IMG/VR virus record: IMGVR_UViG_3300006921_000166
Location: 1 to 23,301 of that record
Length of the DNA: 23,301 nt
Direction: 5' to 3' (one strand)
Source: a virus
Shown: positions 1-8,891 of the stretch, piece by piece
How positions within the stretch are numbered: the stretch's first letter is position 1
Layout of the letters: each line of letters begins with the position of its first letter
Translations under genes and position numbers: made by a program
Notes under the pieces: model-generated
Told to the model about the DNA's origin: nothing
Seen by the model: only the letters and a program-made list of their open reading frames with translations
Database searches by the model: none

Positions 1-9
1 AAGGCATAT

Positions 10-34
10 TATATAATAGATTAAGTTAGTATTT
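10..34 (-). promoter_or_regulatory. Repeated upstream element, left-edge copy
   Basis: Matches the element at 8892-8916 in 22 of 25 positions and ends in TCTATTATATA (20-10), 2 nt before an ATG at 7-5. That ATG (reading ATG CCT T to the edge) is probably the first codon of the next gene after the tape measure, but only two codons are visible. Confidence 0.45.
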
Positions 35-42
35 ATTTGATT

Positions 43-1455
43 TTAGATTGTAGCTCTTCTTCTAATGTTAGCTAATTGATTTTGACTGTTTGTCATTTCA
101 TCTGTTACTACGAAGGCTTTCATAGCTTCAGGTGCTACCCCACCTGATATATCAAAAGCTCCTGACATCATTTGTGGTGCAGGGGTACTTGGTGTTGCAG
201 GTGTTGAACCTCCTCCCCCTCCTCCTGTTCCAACATCTGTAGCAAATATGTTTCTTACATTAGCTAGTCCATTTGCCAAAACAGTCCCTGCCACTATGAA
301 TTTTAAAGCAGTTGATGGTATTGTTTTATCTGCCATTGTTTGTTGTACTGCAAGATAAGTGTTTATCAAAGTTTCTGCTGCTGCTAGTTGTTTGTTTTCT
401 CCTGCTAAGTTACTTAATGCTCCTGCAAAATTTGCTGTTGCTGCTAGTTGTTGATTTTGTAACTCTTTAGAATAATCAGTCCTTTTCTTAGCATTACTCA
501 TAACAATAGCAGTATAATTTTCATCAGCCTGTATTAGTTGGTCATTAACTTCAGTTGCTAGTCTAGGCATCTCAGTTAATTCACCCATTCTTTCTCTATC
601 AGCTTCTTTTAAGTCTTTAAGTCTTTGTATAGATTCTGCATTTATTTCTCTTTCTAAGCTATTCACCTCAGTAACTACTCTCCTCCTCATTTTAATGGAT
701 GCAGTTTCAGTTGCTATTAATTCAACTTTCAACTGAGCTAATCTCGCTTCATCTTCAGCTGAGTTTTCACTTAAAGCCATTTCTTCTTCTTGTATAGCTA
801 ACCTTTCCCTTGCTAACTCTAATTCTCTCTTAGTAGTCTTTTCTTCAAGTTCTAAAGCCTTAGTTAAGTTGTCTAATCTTTCTTTCGCTGACTTTGTTTC
901 ATCTTCAGCAATCAATCTTGCTTTTTCTATTTCTTGTCTAGTAGCTGCTTTTTGTATCATAAACTCATTATCAGCATCTCTAAGTTCTTGTGTTCTTTTC
1001 TTTAAAGCAACCATAGCATCTACTTCTTTACCTATTTCTTCAGTAATTCCTGAGAAAATACCTTTAGCTACTTCTCCTGCTTCCTTAAACTTACCACTAA
1101 ATACTAAAGTGATTACCTCACCCATTCTAGAAAACCTATCTGTTAAAACATCAACAGTTGCACCCATAGCAGTAAATGCTTGACTTAATTGGTCAGCTCC
1201 TCTTTTAGTATTTGTAAAGTAAGAAACAAGCGAACCAATAGCAACGATAAAAGCACCTATCCCTGTACTTATTAAACCTGCCTTAATAGAACCGAACATA
1301 ACCTTAGCTGATTTACCTGCCGAAACAAATCCTGCCTTTACGCTATTCAAAGAAACTCCCATTACTTTAAATTCACTAGCTAACCCTTTTGCGTCCTTAG
1401 ACACATCTCCTATGTTAGATTTAACTTCTGCTTCTAATACTACTTTCTCTGCCAT
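43..1455 (-). CDS. Tape measure protein, short (470 aa)
   Basis: The order of parts is typical: an N-terminal basic region (VKSNIGDVSKDAKGLASEFK), a hydrophobic helix (about residues 55-80, LISTGIGAFIVAIGSLVSYF), a long coiled coil (about 140-290, Glu/Arg/Ala-rich), then AAAETLINTYLAVQQTMADK and FIVAGTVLANGLANVRNIF, a C-terminal pattern I know from tape measures, and a poly-Gly/Pro-Thr linker (GGGGGGSTPATPSTPAP). At about 1.5 A per residue a 470-residue ruler implies a short tail, roughly 70 nm. Its position after the fibre genes is unusual. Confidence 0.75.
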   Translation of the reverse strand: MAEKVVLEAEVKSNIGDVSKDAKGLASEFKVMGVSLNSVKAGFVSAGKSAKVMFGSIKAGLISTGIGAFIVAIGSLVSYFTNTKRGADQLSQAFTAMGATVDVLTDRFSRMGEVITLVFSGKFKEAGEVAKGIFSGITEEIGKEVDAMVALKKRTQELRDADNEFMIQKAATRQEIEKARLIAEDETKSAKERLDNLTKALELEEKTTKRELELARERLAIQEEEMALSENSAEDEARLAQLKVELIATETASIKMRRRVVTEVNSLEREINAESIQRLKDLKEADRERMGELTEMPRLATEVNDQLIQADENYTAIVMSNAKKRTDYSKELQNQQLAATANFAGALSNLAGENKQLAAAETLINTYLAVQQTMADKTIPSTALKFIVAGTVLANGLANVRNIFATDVGTGGGGGGSTPATPSTPAPQMMSGAFDISGGVAPEAMKAFVVTDEMTNSQNQLANIRRRATI

Positions 1456-1465
1456 AATTTTATTT

Positions 1466-2341
1466 TTAAAGTGCTACTCCTGTTGTTATTTGTGTTAATG
1501 TTATGTTACATACCCATTCTATCGTTACATTTGCTGCTCCTCTTACTCCTATGTAGAAATTAGTTCCTGATACATTACCTGTTGTTCTCCAAGTACCAAC
1601 TGTTCCTGAACTTTTAATTGCATCACGTTCACTATTTACACTTAAAGTTCCTGACTTATTAATTACTACACCTCTTTGAACAAAACTAGCATAATCACCT
1701 ACTGAACCTGCTCCTGAACCACCAACTCTTACAGCTAGACAATCAGCGTGAAAATACATAGCAGTATTGTCAGGAATAGTAAGGTAGTTAGCTGATATAT
1801 TATTTAGATTAGAAGCTGTAGTGTTTCCGTTTGTAGTTTGCTTTCCATACATTAAATGTAAGGACTGTCTTTCAGATAAATTGTCTGTAGGAGCATTACC
1901 CCCTAAAACTATTGTGTTATCAGTTGTAGCTTCTCCTAAAGTGCCAAATACGTTAGCATTGTTTACTCCGTTTGCTATTTCATTTTGATTACCTACTATA
2001 ATGTTATTCCTAGACAAACCTCTTACAGTATTGTTCTCACCCATTATACAAGTATTATTAGTACCTGTTTGTGTAGTATTTCCTGAACCTTGAGTATTGT
2101 TGTTTGTATTGTCAAAGCTACTATTTAGGTTTGTATTAAATCTATAAGTAGAGCAAGTTCCTGAAGCATGGTCATAAGTATACCCATAAGCTTCACATTG
2201 TAATTGATTTGGTGTTATTAAAATAGGGTTTCCGTCAGCAGCATTTCCTGAAGTAAAAGTTAAAACTCCAAGTGCTGAAATTGAATAAGGCTTAACGTCA
2301 AATCCTGATAAGTTTTGTATTGTTGTTATTGTTACTCCCAT
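1466..2341 (-). CDS. Fibre-like tail protein with YadA-like Asn/Gly repeats, 291 aa
   Basis: Residues about 70-165 are Asn/Thr/Gly-rich with NTVRGLSRNNIIVGNQNEIA and NTIVLGGNAPTDN units, resembling the repeats of trimeric beta-roll heads in adhesins. The C-terminal part is a beta-rich tip (DYASFVQRGVVINKSGTLSV, VTIEWVCNITLTQITTG). This suggests a short trimeric fibre or tip, likely contacting the host surface. Starts at the ATG overlapping the previous stop (TAATG); 10 bases separate it from the tape measure. Confidence 0.55.
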   Translation of the reverse strand: MGVTITTIQNLSGFDVKPYSISALGVLTFTSGNAADGNPILITPNQLQCEAYGYTYDHASGTCSTYRFNTNLNSSFDNTNNNTQGSGNTTQTGTNNTCIMGENNTVRGLSRNNIIVGNQNEIANGVNNANVFGTLGEATTDNTIVLGGNAPTDNLSERQSLHLMYGKQTTNGNTTASNLNNISANYLTIPDNTAMYFHADCLAVRVGGSGAGSVGDYASFVQRGVVINKSGTLSVNSERDAIKSSGTVGTWRTTGNVSGTNFYIGVRGAANVTIEWVCNITLTQITTGVAL

Positions 2342-5085
2342 TATGGTATAAGTATAAATTCTACAGTTGCTAAGTCGTTTGGTTTATAATCTATTTTGTT
2401 TACTCTGAACTCTCTGTTTTTAAGATATACGGTATCGTTAAATTTGAACGTATTAATATCAGCAGGAGTTAGATTGACCTTTATAGTCATTATTCTAGTA
2501 TTAGGGTTGTAAAGCTCTGAATAATAAGGTAACCAATACAGGTTGAATAAATTATCAGGCACAGCGTCACCAACTCCTGTTAATAGCTGACATTCTCCAA
2601 AGTGGAAATCTCTTGAACCTGTTGTAGCGGCAGTTTGTAATATTGTAGGAATATCAGATAAATGACTAAATTGTAAAAAGTCCTCTTCATTACTTGAAGT
2701 AACTCCATTTTGTGCAGGAATGTAATAAGAAGCCCCTGTATCTTTTATTCCATTGTTATACATTATTCGTGGACTATTGTCAAAACCTTCAGAAGTTCCG
2801 TCATCAGAGTTGTAAGAGTACATTGCAGGAGTTATAAATGAAGAAAATTGACTCATTAAAGGCTTAACTACTGTAGCCGCAAAAGGTTCTGCTACTATTT
2901 CATCTTCTCCTTGTAAGATGTTAAATTCATTTCCTGCGTCATATCTCTTACTTCCGTATAAATGTCCACCTACTTGGTTTTTGTAATTAGTAAATGCAAA
3001 GTCATCATCATCTTCTACGAATTTGAATATAGTCTTTTTATTTAAGTCTGCTAAAGGTTCTAACTTCATTTCAGATACGTCTATCTTATCTGTCCAATCT
3101 AACGGAACACTATCACTACTATTTAAAAATACATCAGCGTACGGCTCTATCTTTATGTTGTTAGGGTTATCTTCATCAGGTAAAGTAACTAAGTTAAACA
3201 TAGTAAGTATTCCTTTTAAGAAATCCCATTGCCCTAGTTCACCTCTTAAAGTTTGTAGTAAAGTTTCAGAAGTAGTAGTAGAAGTTCCTGTAATTACTGT
3301 AACCCCATTTGAAGAGAATGCAGATAATTGCTGTGTAGTCAATTGAGTTAATGTAACCCCTGCGTCAAGTTTATAGAATGAAGGTCTTAAACTTTCTCCT
3401 GTATTTAATATAACAGTCTGATTAAAGCTGCTAGAAATATTACCAAATGAACTGCTTGTGTTAATAGGAAACAGTTGGTTATTAATTGGAAAATAACCTG
3501 TTGCTGCTCCTGTATTGTCGTACTTTTCCCACCCTAAATAACCAAGTTGTCCTGAAGTATAACCTGAATAACTGAACTTAAATACACCCTGTATAAAGTA
3601 AACTTGATTATCAAAAGAAGCAGTAAATCTTGAAGTTGATACATCAAAACCTAAATCAGAAGCGTTAGTAAAATCTTCTACATCAAAAGGGATTTGTGTA
3701 GGAGTTAACCCTGCTGTTACTCCTGTAGTATTATCATTTTCTCCAAAACCTTCACCTAGATTATCATTTGGAGCTTGAGCTGAACCCCAATTAAAGTCCA
3801 TATATAAGTTTTGGAAATCTGAATTTTCTAAAAAAGTGCTTGTGTAAGTAAAAGGTGTAGGTTCAAATATCCTGTCTATTAAATAATTTATATTAATAAA
3901 AGGTCTAAATGCTTGTTCTAAAACTGTTAGTTCAGGGTTGCCTGATATAGCATTAGTTCCTGTTGAGCCACCTACAAGAATTTGGTGACTCCAATCTACA
4001 AAAGGGTATTTAACTGTAGTAAAAGCATTTCTAAATCCTGATGTACTTGGATTAGTGTAAGTTATTCCTGTTCCTGAGTCATTCCAACTATAAGTAATTT
4101 GCGTCCTATTGTAATCGTGTTCTAACTCTGTAAAGTCTAAATCCCTAAAGGCTCTGTCTTTTAATAAGTCTGCTAAGGCTACTACTTCTGAATATAGGTT
4201 TACATTAAAACTTACTTCTCCTTCTTTGTCTGTTACGTCTAATAGCCTTAAATATCCTTCAAATAATATAAATCCATCTTGCTTTAAAACACATTGTGTC
4301 TTCTTATAAGGGTTAAAGATAACACCATCAGCTGACCTAGTTATCTCAAATATATTATCAAAGATTTTATTGTTTCTCTTTGTTGCAGGAAGGTTAAAAG
4401 CCTTAGAATAAGACTGCACTTTCTCAGCTACATTTTTAAAGTCATCAACGCTAAGACTTAAAGGAATGTCTTCATCTTCATAAAGGTCACAAATTACCTG
4501 ACCATCTCCTAAATGACTTGTATTACCACTTGCAGTAGCAGTAGCATTTAATACTGAAATTGAATTAAATCTTACAATTCCTGTAGCAGTAAGGTTTAAT
4601 ACAATTATATCAGTTGTAGAGTTAGCTGTAAATTGAACTGTTACAGTACCTGTTGCCATAGGTATTACTGAAGAAGAATTTAAGATTGTTCCTGTGTAAG
4701 AATTAAGTGTTAAGACAGGTGAAACAACGCTAGTTACAGCGTCAATATCAAAGGTTACATCATACACGTCACCTACAGTAAGATTAGACAACCTCTGCAT
4801 AAGCCCTGTAGTATCACCACCTAAAGTAGCTAAATCTAATTGACCATTTGCTCCTGTTGGTGCTACCCCACCTGACTCAATATATCTCACCCATTGATTA
4901 ACTGCTAATGTAGGTGCGTAATTATTTACAGCATTCTGTTCAAATGGAGCAGTTGCAGTAAAAGAAGTTGAAGCACTTACTGTGTTAAAATTAATACCAT
5001 CAACTAAAAACTGAGTACTATTAGCTGCTAAAGGATTTGGACTTCCTTCATAACTTTGTGGGAATACTATAAGTTGTATGCTCAT
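2341..5085 (-). CDS. Baseplate/tail hub-like protein with N-terminal carbohydrate-binding-like region, 914 aa
   Basis: Residues 1-185 look like a beta-sandwich of the carbohydrate-binding-module type (VGDVYDVTFDIDAVTSVVSP, VTVQFTANSTTDIIVLNLTA). From about 195 the conserved body begins (DLYEDEDIPLSLSVDDFKNV, YSKAFNLPATKRNNKIFDNI, GFILFEGYLRLLDV) and it ends with NTRIMTIKVNLTPADINTFK, KNREFRVNKIDYKPNDLATV, as in large tail-tip proteins of Bacteroidota phages. Probably the central baseplate or receptor-contacting protein. The N-terminal domain may have been added for binding glycans. Confidence 0.6.
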   Translation of the reverse strand: MSIQLIVFPQSYEGSPNPLAANSTQFLVDGINFNTVSASTSFTATAPFEQNAVNNYAPTLAVNQWVRYIESGGVAPTGANGQLDLATLGGDTTGLMQRLSNLTVGDVYDVTFDIDAVTSVVSPVLTLNSYTGTILNSSSVIPMATGTVTVQFTANSTTDIIVLNLTATGIVRFNSISVLNATATASGNTSHLGDGQVICDLYEDEDIPLSLSVDDFKNVAEKVQSYSKAFNLPATKRNNKIFDNIFEITRSADGVIFNPYKKTQCVLKQDGFILFEGYLRLLDVTDKEGEVSFNVNLYSEVVALADLLKDRAFRDLDFTELEHDYNRTQITYSWNDSGTGITYTNPSTSGFRNAFTTVKYPFVDWSHQILVGGSTGTNAISGNPELTVLEQAFRPFININYLIDRIFEPTPFTYTSTFLENSDFQNLYMDFNWGSAQAPNDNLGEGFGENDNTTGVTAGLTPTQIPFDVEDFTNASDLGFDVSTSRFTASFDNQVYFIQGVFKFSYSGYTSGQLGYLGWEKYDNTGAATGYFPINNQLFPINTSSSFGNISSSFNQTVILNTGESLRPSFYKLDAGVTLTQLTTQQLSAFSSNGVTVITGTSTTTSETLLQTLRGELGQWDFLKGILTMFNLVTLPDEDNPNNIKIEPYADVFLNSSDSVPLDWTDKIDVSEMKLEPLADLNKKTIFKFVEDDDDFAFTNYKNQVGGHLYGSKRYDAGNEFNILQGEDEIVAEPFAATVVKPLMSQFSSFITPAMYSYNSDDGTSEGFDNSPRIMYNNGIKDTGASYYIPAQNGVTSSNEEDFLQFSHLSDIPTILQTAATTGSRDFHFGECQLLTGVGDAVPDNLFNLYWLPYYSELYNPNTRIMTIKVNLTPADINTFKFNDTVYLKNREFRVNKIDYKPNDLATVEFILIP

Positions 5086-6515
5086 TAGATAGATTGTGTT
5101 CTTAAGGTTTTACTCTTTTCTACTTCAAAAGTATATTGCATTAATTTATCATTTGCTATCGTCTTTTTAGTAAAGCTAGAAGTCATCAGTCTTACAGGAG
5201 TTGCATAAGTGTTAAGTGAAGAAAAAGAAGGGTCTGTCTGATAGCCGTCTAATATATAAGCTTCAGGACTATTTATAAGCTCCTCAAACCAAGTTGATTC
5301 TGACTCACTAACAAAGTCTGTATTCATTGTTATCTTTTCTGTAGCGTTTACTCTAAAGGTTTTCTTACCACCTTTAAATCCGTAAGGTTGGTATAAACTT
5401 TCATTCCAAGTACCTGACTGCTGTTGATATGTAGTTCCTTGTGTAGAAATCATCTTAGTAGACTTCATTGTGAATGTATAGTAATCCCAAACACCCCATT
5501 GATTCAACCAACACATCCTTACAGCTTCATATCCTTTTAAATTAGGACAAAGTAAGTTAATTGTAAGACGTTCAGTTAAAGGGTTGTTATTAGCGTTATA
5601 AGCTTGTACTGTATAATAGTCTAAAGTTTCTGCTGTTATTAAAGCTTGAAAAGTACTACTCCAATTTCTTAGATTAGCAGGGAAACAACCGAAATACAAT
5701 ATCTGCTTATCAGAAGTAGAACCGTACATATCATAACCACCATTGGCTTCAGTATTAGATACAGATTCAGTAGAGGTACTACCGTCATCTTTTGTGTAAG
5801 TCAATTTAATATAACTTAAAGTATCAACTGCATTTGGTGGTGTAGCTATAAAAGATATAGTACCATAATCAGTACTCTTTGCGTATTGTGTACTTGGAGC
5901 ATTAGTTAAATACTCAGCAGGTACATGAGAAGGTAAAGTTGATTCATTCAAGTCAAACTTTTGAGTATCGTAACCGAAATCACCCTGAAATGTTTTGTAC
6001 AAGTCAGTGTGCTTTAAATAACCATTGAATAAGTTGCGTTGTTCTGAAGGTTGTTCTTCACCGCATTCTTCTCTTACTACGTTATCGTCTTGCTCTCCTG
6101 CACAATTAGTAGCACCTAAAAATTCTATTCCAAATTCTATTGCTAAATATCTATATGTATTTTGGTTTCTTGAAAACTTATCTATTAAATGTAAAGGGAT
6201 AGGGTCTGTATTAGATGCTGTAGTAGTAACTTTATAAGGACTTCCATCTGACGCTTGATTGTCTGCACTTACATAGCTTTCAAGAACAGGTCTAAAGTCA
6301 AACATTCCAACCCCTGCATTATTTGGAGTAGTCTTAAATGTACCTATTGGAGTGTCACTAGAAATATTGATTGCACTATCACTTACATAAACTCTAGCAA
6401 TGAACTTTACTTTTGTTTTAGTTGATACAATAGCTGAATTAGATACTGTATAGATTACCTCTTGTCCTACAGGAAGTGTATCATATAAGGGTTGCTGTTC
6501 TATTATTGTTGCCAT
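5085..6515 (-). CDS. Large tail structural protein, 476 aa
   Basis: Beta-rich with few charged stretches. Starts with ATIIEQQPLYDTLPVGQEVI and a FIARVYVSD strand. Later blocks MCWLNQWGVWDYYTFTMKST, YGFKGGKKTFRVNATEKITM, DFVSESESTWFEELINSPEA are ones I recognise from a large tail protein conserved in Bacteroidota phages, probably of the distal tail or baseplate. A short CAGEQDDNVVREECGEEQ loop interrupts the N-terminal half. Coupled to the next gene by TAATG. Confidence 0.6.
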   Translation of the reverse strand: MATIIEQQPLYDTLPVGQEVIYTVSNSAIVSTKTKVKFIARVYVSDSAINISSDTPIGTFKTTPNNAGVGMFDFRPVLESYVSADNQASDGSPYKVTTTASNTDPIPLHLIDKFSRNQNTYRYLAIEFGIEFLGATNCAGEQDDNVVREECGEEQPSEQRNLFNGYLKHTDLYKTFQGDFGYDTQKFDLNESTLPSHVPAEYLTNAPSTQYAKSTDYGTISFIATPPNAVDTLSYIKLTYTKDDGSTSTESVSNTEANGGYDMYGSTSDKQILYFGCFPANLRNWSSTFQALITAETLDYYTVQAYNANNNPLTERLTINLLCPNLKGYEAVRMCWLNQWGVWDYYTFTMKSTKMISTQGTTYQQQSGTWNESLYQPYGFKGGKKTFRVNATEKITMNTDFVSESESTWFEELINSPEAYILDGYQTDPSFSSLNTYATPVRLMTSSFTKKTIANDKLMQYTFEVEKSKTLRTQSI

Positions 6516-7049
6516 TTATTTTACTGTTGTTAAACTATTAATTATATCTTCTTTGACTGCTCCTAACATTTCTTTACCAAACTGCTTTAATCCTAAACCT
6601 AAAGGCTTTTGGAAAAAGCTAATACCCTGTATTCCATTTCTACCAATACTTCTAGCTAATAAGAATGTCAAAGTCTTTCTTTTCATAAACCTTCCTTTTA
6701 CATCTCTTGGAGCTATTCCTTTCTTTACAGCCCAACCATCTAAAGCACTACTAGGGGGTTGCGAATGCCCTTTAGATTTCTTATAACTATAAGGACTTGT
6801 TATTACTTTGCTTTTGTAGTCTTTAAAGGTTCTTTTCGTTTGTGTTCCTGAAACTCCTTTATCTACAAACTGACCATAGTAAGACATATAGAATTGTACT
6901 GTAAAACCGTCACCGTCTTGAATAACTTTAAAGCTAATGGACTCTTCTAACTTTCCACCTTTACCTGCTTTTTGTAAGTTACCCTTAGAACGATTAACAA
7001 CTTGTTTCCCAAAGCTGTTTAAGTACCTTTCTATATTGGCTGTATCCAT
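6516..7049 (-). CDS. Neck/tail completion-like protein (HK97 gp10-like)
   Basis: Basic protein of 177 residues. FYMSYYGQFVDKGVSGTQTK recalls the YGxFxDxG turn of gp10-type head-tail joining or tail completion proteins. A basic loop (KSKVITSPYSYKKSKGHSQP) and a C-terminal helix (FGKEMLGAVKEDIINSLTTV) follow. The assignment is a resemblance supported by position between two structural genes. Stop TAA abuts the next ATG. Confidence 0.5.
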   Translation of the reverse strand: MDTANIERYLNSFGKQVVNRSKGNLQKAGKGGKLEESISFKVIQDGDGFTVQFYMSYYGQFVDKGVSGTQTKRTFKDYKSKVITSPYSYKKSKGHSQPPSSALDGWAVKKGIAPRDVKGRFMKRKTLTFLLARSIGRNGIQGISFFQKPLGLGLKQFGKEMLGAVKEDIINSLTTVK

Positions 7050-7498
7050 TATATAGTTGCTACAAAAATTTCTACGTTTACATTTGTACTAGCTGTTGGT
7101 CTTATCTCTAATTTTGCTATATCAGCTAACGCTCCATATTGTGGAACTGCGTCTGATTCTGCTAACATAACATTGTCAGCTCTTGCAATAATATGAGAAT
7201 TTCCTGCAGGTATTAACATAGAATAATTAGAAGCAGCTCCTGCTACACCTATTTCTACATCAGCAGTAGTTGATAGATTTGATACTCTTATGTACTTTAC
7301 ATTCTCAGCGTCTATTGCTCCTGCGCTATCATAAACATTGGTAGAAAATGTAGCTATTGTTGTAGTTGCTGAATGAGGACAAGTAACTACTCTTTCAAAA
7401 GTATCTATAATGTCTGTTACAGTTAATGTGTTGGATGAACCTCTTAACGCTCCATTTATTGTAACGCTTTCGGTGATTGTTGTTGTTAGTGTTGCCAT
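7049..7498 (-). CDS. Small beta-rich virion structural protein, 149 aa
   Basis: Thr/Val/Ala-rich with alternating hydrophobic strands (TLTTTITESVTINGALRGSS, VKYIRVSNLSTTADVEIGVA, SYMLIPAGNSHIIARADNV), an all-beta jelly-roll-like protein without Cys-rich or catalytic motifs. In a tail module such a protein may be a minor tube, decoration or tail-surface subunit. A copy-number-rich tail tube is possible but unproven. Stop and next ATG overlap (TAATG). Confidence 0.5.
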   Translation of the reverse strand: MATLTTTITESVTINGALRGSSNTLTVTDIIDTFERVVTCPHSATTTIATFSTNVYDSAGAIDAENVKYIRVSNLSTTADVEIGVAGAASNYSMLIPAGNSHIIARADNVMLAESDAVPQYGALADIAKLEIRPTASTNVNVEIFVATI

Positions 7499-7499
7499 A

Positions 7500-7568
7500 T
7501 TAAAATTTGTAAGTTATTTTTGGTGGTATTAATTGTATTGTTAGTTTTCCTATTCTTATTTTAAACAT
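7500..7568 (-). CDS. Micro-protein, 22 aa
   Basis: ATG 7568 overlaps the previous stop as TAATG; 22 codons beginning MFKIRIGKLTIQLIPPKI end at TAA 7500, one base before the next ATG. It accounts for the whole 69-nt gap with the same junction types as proven genes. Strand-forming and basic; function unknown. The coupling favours a real gene, the length argues for caution. Confidence 0.45.
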   Translation of the reverse strand: MFKIRIGKLTIQLIPPKITYKF

Positions 7569-8122
7569 TAGTAACCTGCTCCTCTAAATTCAACAGGTAA
7601 TTTATTATCACAAGCTGTAAAGTCATTCTCAACTAAGACTCCTATATTAAACACCCATCCACAGCATAAGTTATCAAACCTTTCTTGAAATGGCTCTATT
7701 GTGAATTGGTCTTGTGTAAAATACACAGGAGAATTTATATCGTTTACTCCTTTTATTGATTGTTGTACTGAGTGCCTAAGCATACTAATAATATCAGTAC
7801 AGATTTGTAAGCATTCATTAAATACGTCTTGCTCGTTACTTAAAGTCTTGTAAAGTTTAGCAAAGTCTGCATTAGCATTATTCTTAGTCCAATCTTCTTT
7901 TTCTGATACCATATCCATAATAAAGATTTGGAAATTATATGTAAGTTGGCTATCTCCTGTAGTTACATTTGTAGGGTTGATGTGAAGTAGTGGAAACTTC
8001 TGCATCTTCTCTAAGTTTATGTCATATATATCTCCTACTGAAGTTGTGCTAATTTGGTCGTGGTATTCCCCTAATCTAAGTAAGGTGTTTACTACGTTAT
8101 TGTATGTCTTATTGTTTACCAT
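7568..8122 (-). CDS. Tail completion/terminator-like protein, 184 aa
   Basis: Starts ATG 8122 inside the end of the frameshifted chaperone. Contains YNNVVNTLLRLGEYHDQIST, FPLLHINPTNV, YNFQIFIMDMV and a C-terminal FDNLCCGWVFNIGVLVEND. The mixed alpha/beta layout with an N-terminal helix and paired strands fits the tail terminator or completion proteins found here in Bacteroidota phages. This is a position-supported guess. Its stop overlaps the tiny ORF that follows (TAATG). Confidence 0.5.
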   Translation of the reverse strand: MVNNKTYNNVVNTLLRLGEYHDQISTTSVGDIYDINLEKMQKFPLLHINPTNVTTGDSQLTYNFQIFIMDMVSEKEDWTKNNANADFAKLYKTLSNEQDVFNECLQICTDIISMLRHSVQQSIKGVNDINSPVYFTQDQFTIEPFQERFDNLCCGWVFNIGVLVENDFTACDNKLPVEFRGAGY

Positions 8123-8366
8123 TTCTCTTTACTTTATTTTGCGAGTTTAAATCTGTTTCATAACTAAGCCAAGTTAAACACTCTAAAAGACTTAAGTTCG
8201 TTATACGTTCTAAGTTTATTATCTCTCCATTTGTTAATCTATACATCACTCCAAACCATCCCCATTTCTCAGCAAAGCTTTCTGTAGCTATTGCGTCTTC
8301 GTTTCCTTCAGCCGCTCCATCAAATACAACGGCAAAATCCCTGACAATTCCTTCCCTAAAGTGTAA
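8109..8366 (-). CDS. Tail chaperone extension made by -1 frameshift (gpT-like part)
   Basis: After a -1 slip the frame reads 85 codons to TAA at 8109. The middle, SFAEKWGWFGVMYRLTNGEI followed by NLERITNLSLLECLTWLSYE, resembles the second part of chaperones in related phages, where a FxEKWGW block precedes a helix ending in a C/YLxxE pattern. It has no suitable start of its own and fills an otherwise empty 165-nt gap, overlapping the next ATG by 14 nt. Read by hand and confirmed codon by codon. Confidence 0.65.
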   Translation of the reverse strand, partial: LHFREGIVRDFAVVFDGAAEGNEDAIATESFAEKWGWFGVMYRLTNGEIINLERITNLSLLECLTWLSYETDLNSQNKVKRNGKQ

Positions 8367-8887
8367 AAAAAAACCAATGCACTTTGCACCTGTTGAGCTG
8401 ACATCTTTTTCATTTCTTCCGTCCTGAGCCGAATATCTCCATCATAAGCATCAATAATATAAATGTCATTCTTCTTCTCTTTTATAGGTCTATACAATAC
8501 AGCCATTAATTCAGGCAGGTTCTTCTCTATTCCGTTCTTTATGAATTGCTCAATATCTGCATACTCACCTAATGTTATACTATCTAAATCAGGATGAAAT
8601 CCGTACTCTACTCCTTCTATTTCAATTATCCTTTTTAGCTTTGTATCTTGCTCTTGTTGTAGCTCTGCTATTCTGCTCATTATAGTAGCTACATCTGACA
8701 ATGCTAATTCCTTTACTAACTGCTTAGGAATGTTAGATAACGCTGCTATTGTTTCAGTAGCTTCTTCAGTCTTCGTACCTGTTTCAAAGTCAATAAGTTG
8801 CAACCACTTTTCAAGAGTTACATCTTCCCAACTATTAATTAGCTTGAACTCTTTTACTTTGCCCTTCTTTTTAATTTTGATTTGCAT
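8288..8887 (-). CDS. Tail assembly chaperone, zero-frame product (gpG-like)
   Basis: A 199-residue helical protein (LINSWEDVTLEKWLQLIDFE, ITLGEYADIEQFIKNGIEKN, SAQQVQSALVFFYTLGKELS) in the place and style of tail tube/tape-measure chaperones of Bacteroidota phages. Codons 172-174 (GTT TTT TTT) lie in a run of nine T, a slippery site; slipping back one base gives a 259-residue fusion with the ORF at 8109-8366. The terminated product and the fusion would both be needed, as for lambda gpG/gpGT. ATG 8887 is preceded by the repeated element. Confidence 0.65.
   Translation of the reverse strand: MQIKIKKKGKVKEFKLINSWEDVTLEKWLQLIDFETGTKTEEATETIAALSNIPKQLVKELALSDVATIMSRIAELQQEQDTKLKRIIEIEGVEYGFHPDLDSITLGEYADIEQFIKNGIEKNLPELMAVLYRPIKEKKNDIYIIDAYDGDIRLRTEEMKKMSAQQVQSALVFFYTLGKELSGILPLYLMERLKETKTQ
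8366..8372 (-). promoter_or_regulatory. Programmed -1 ribosomal frameshift site, T TTT TTT
   Basis: The heptamer lies within T9 (8373-8365), preceded by GG. Zero-frame codons TTT TTT (8371-8366) can both re-pair one base back, the classic X XXY YYZ arrangement. No downstream pseudoknot was identified by eye. A homopolymer error is the alternative. Confidence 0.6.
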
Positions 8888-8891
8888 ACAA

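Noticed and set aside
869-1183. Plus-strand ORF of 104 codons, and other plus-strand ORFs throughout
   Set aside because: They lie antisense inside well-supported minus-strand genes, have no operon context and their products look low-complexity or Ser/Leu-rich. They are shadows.
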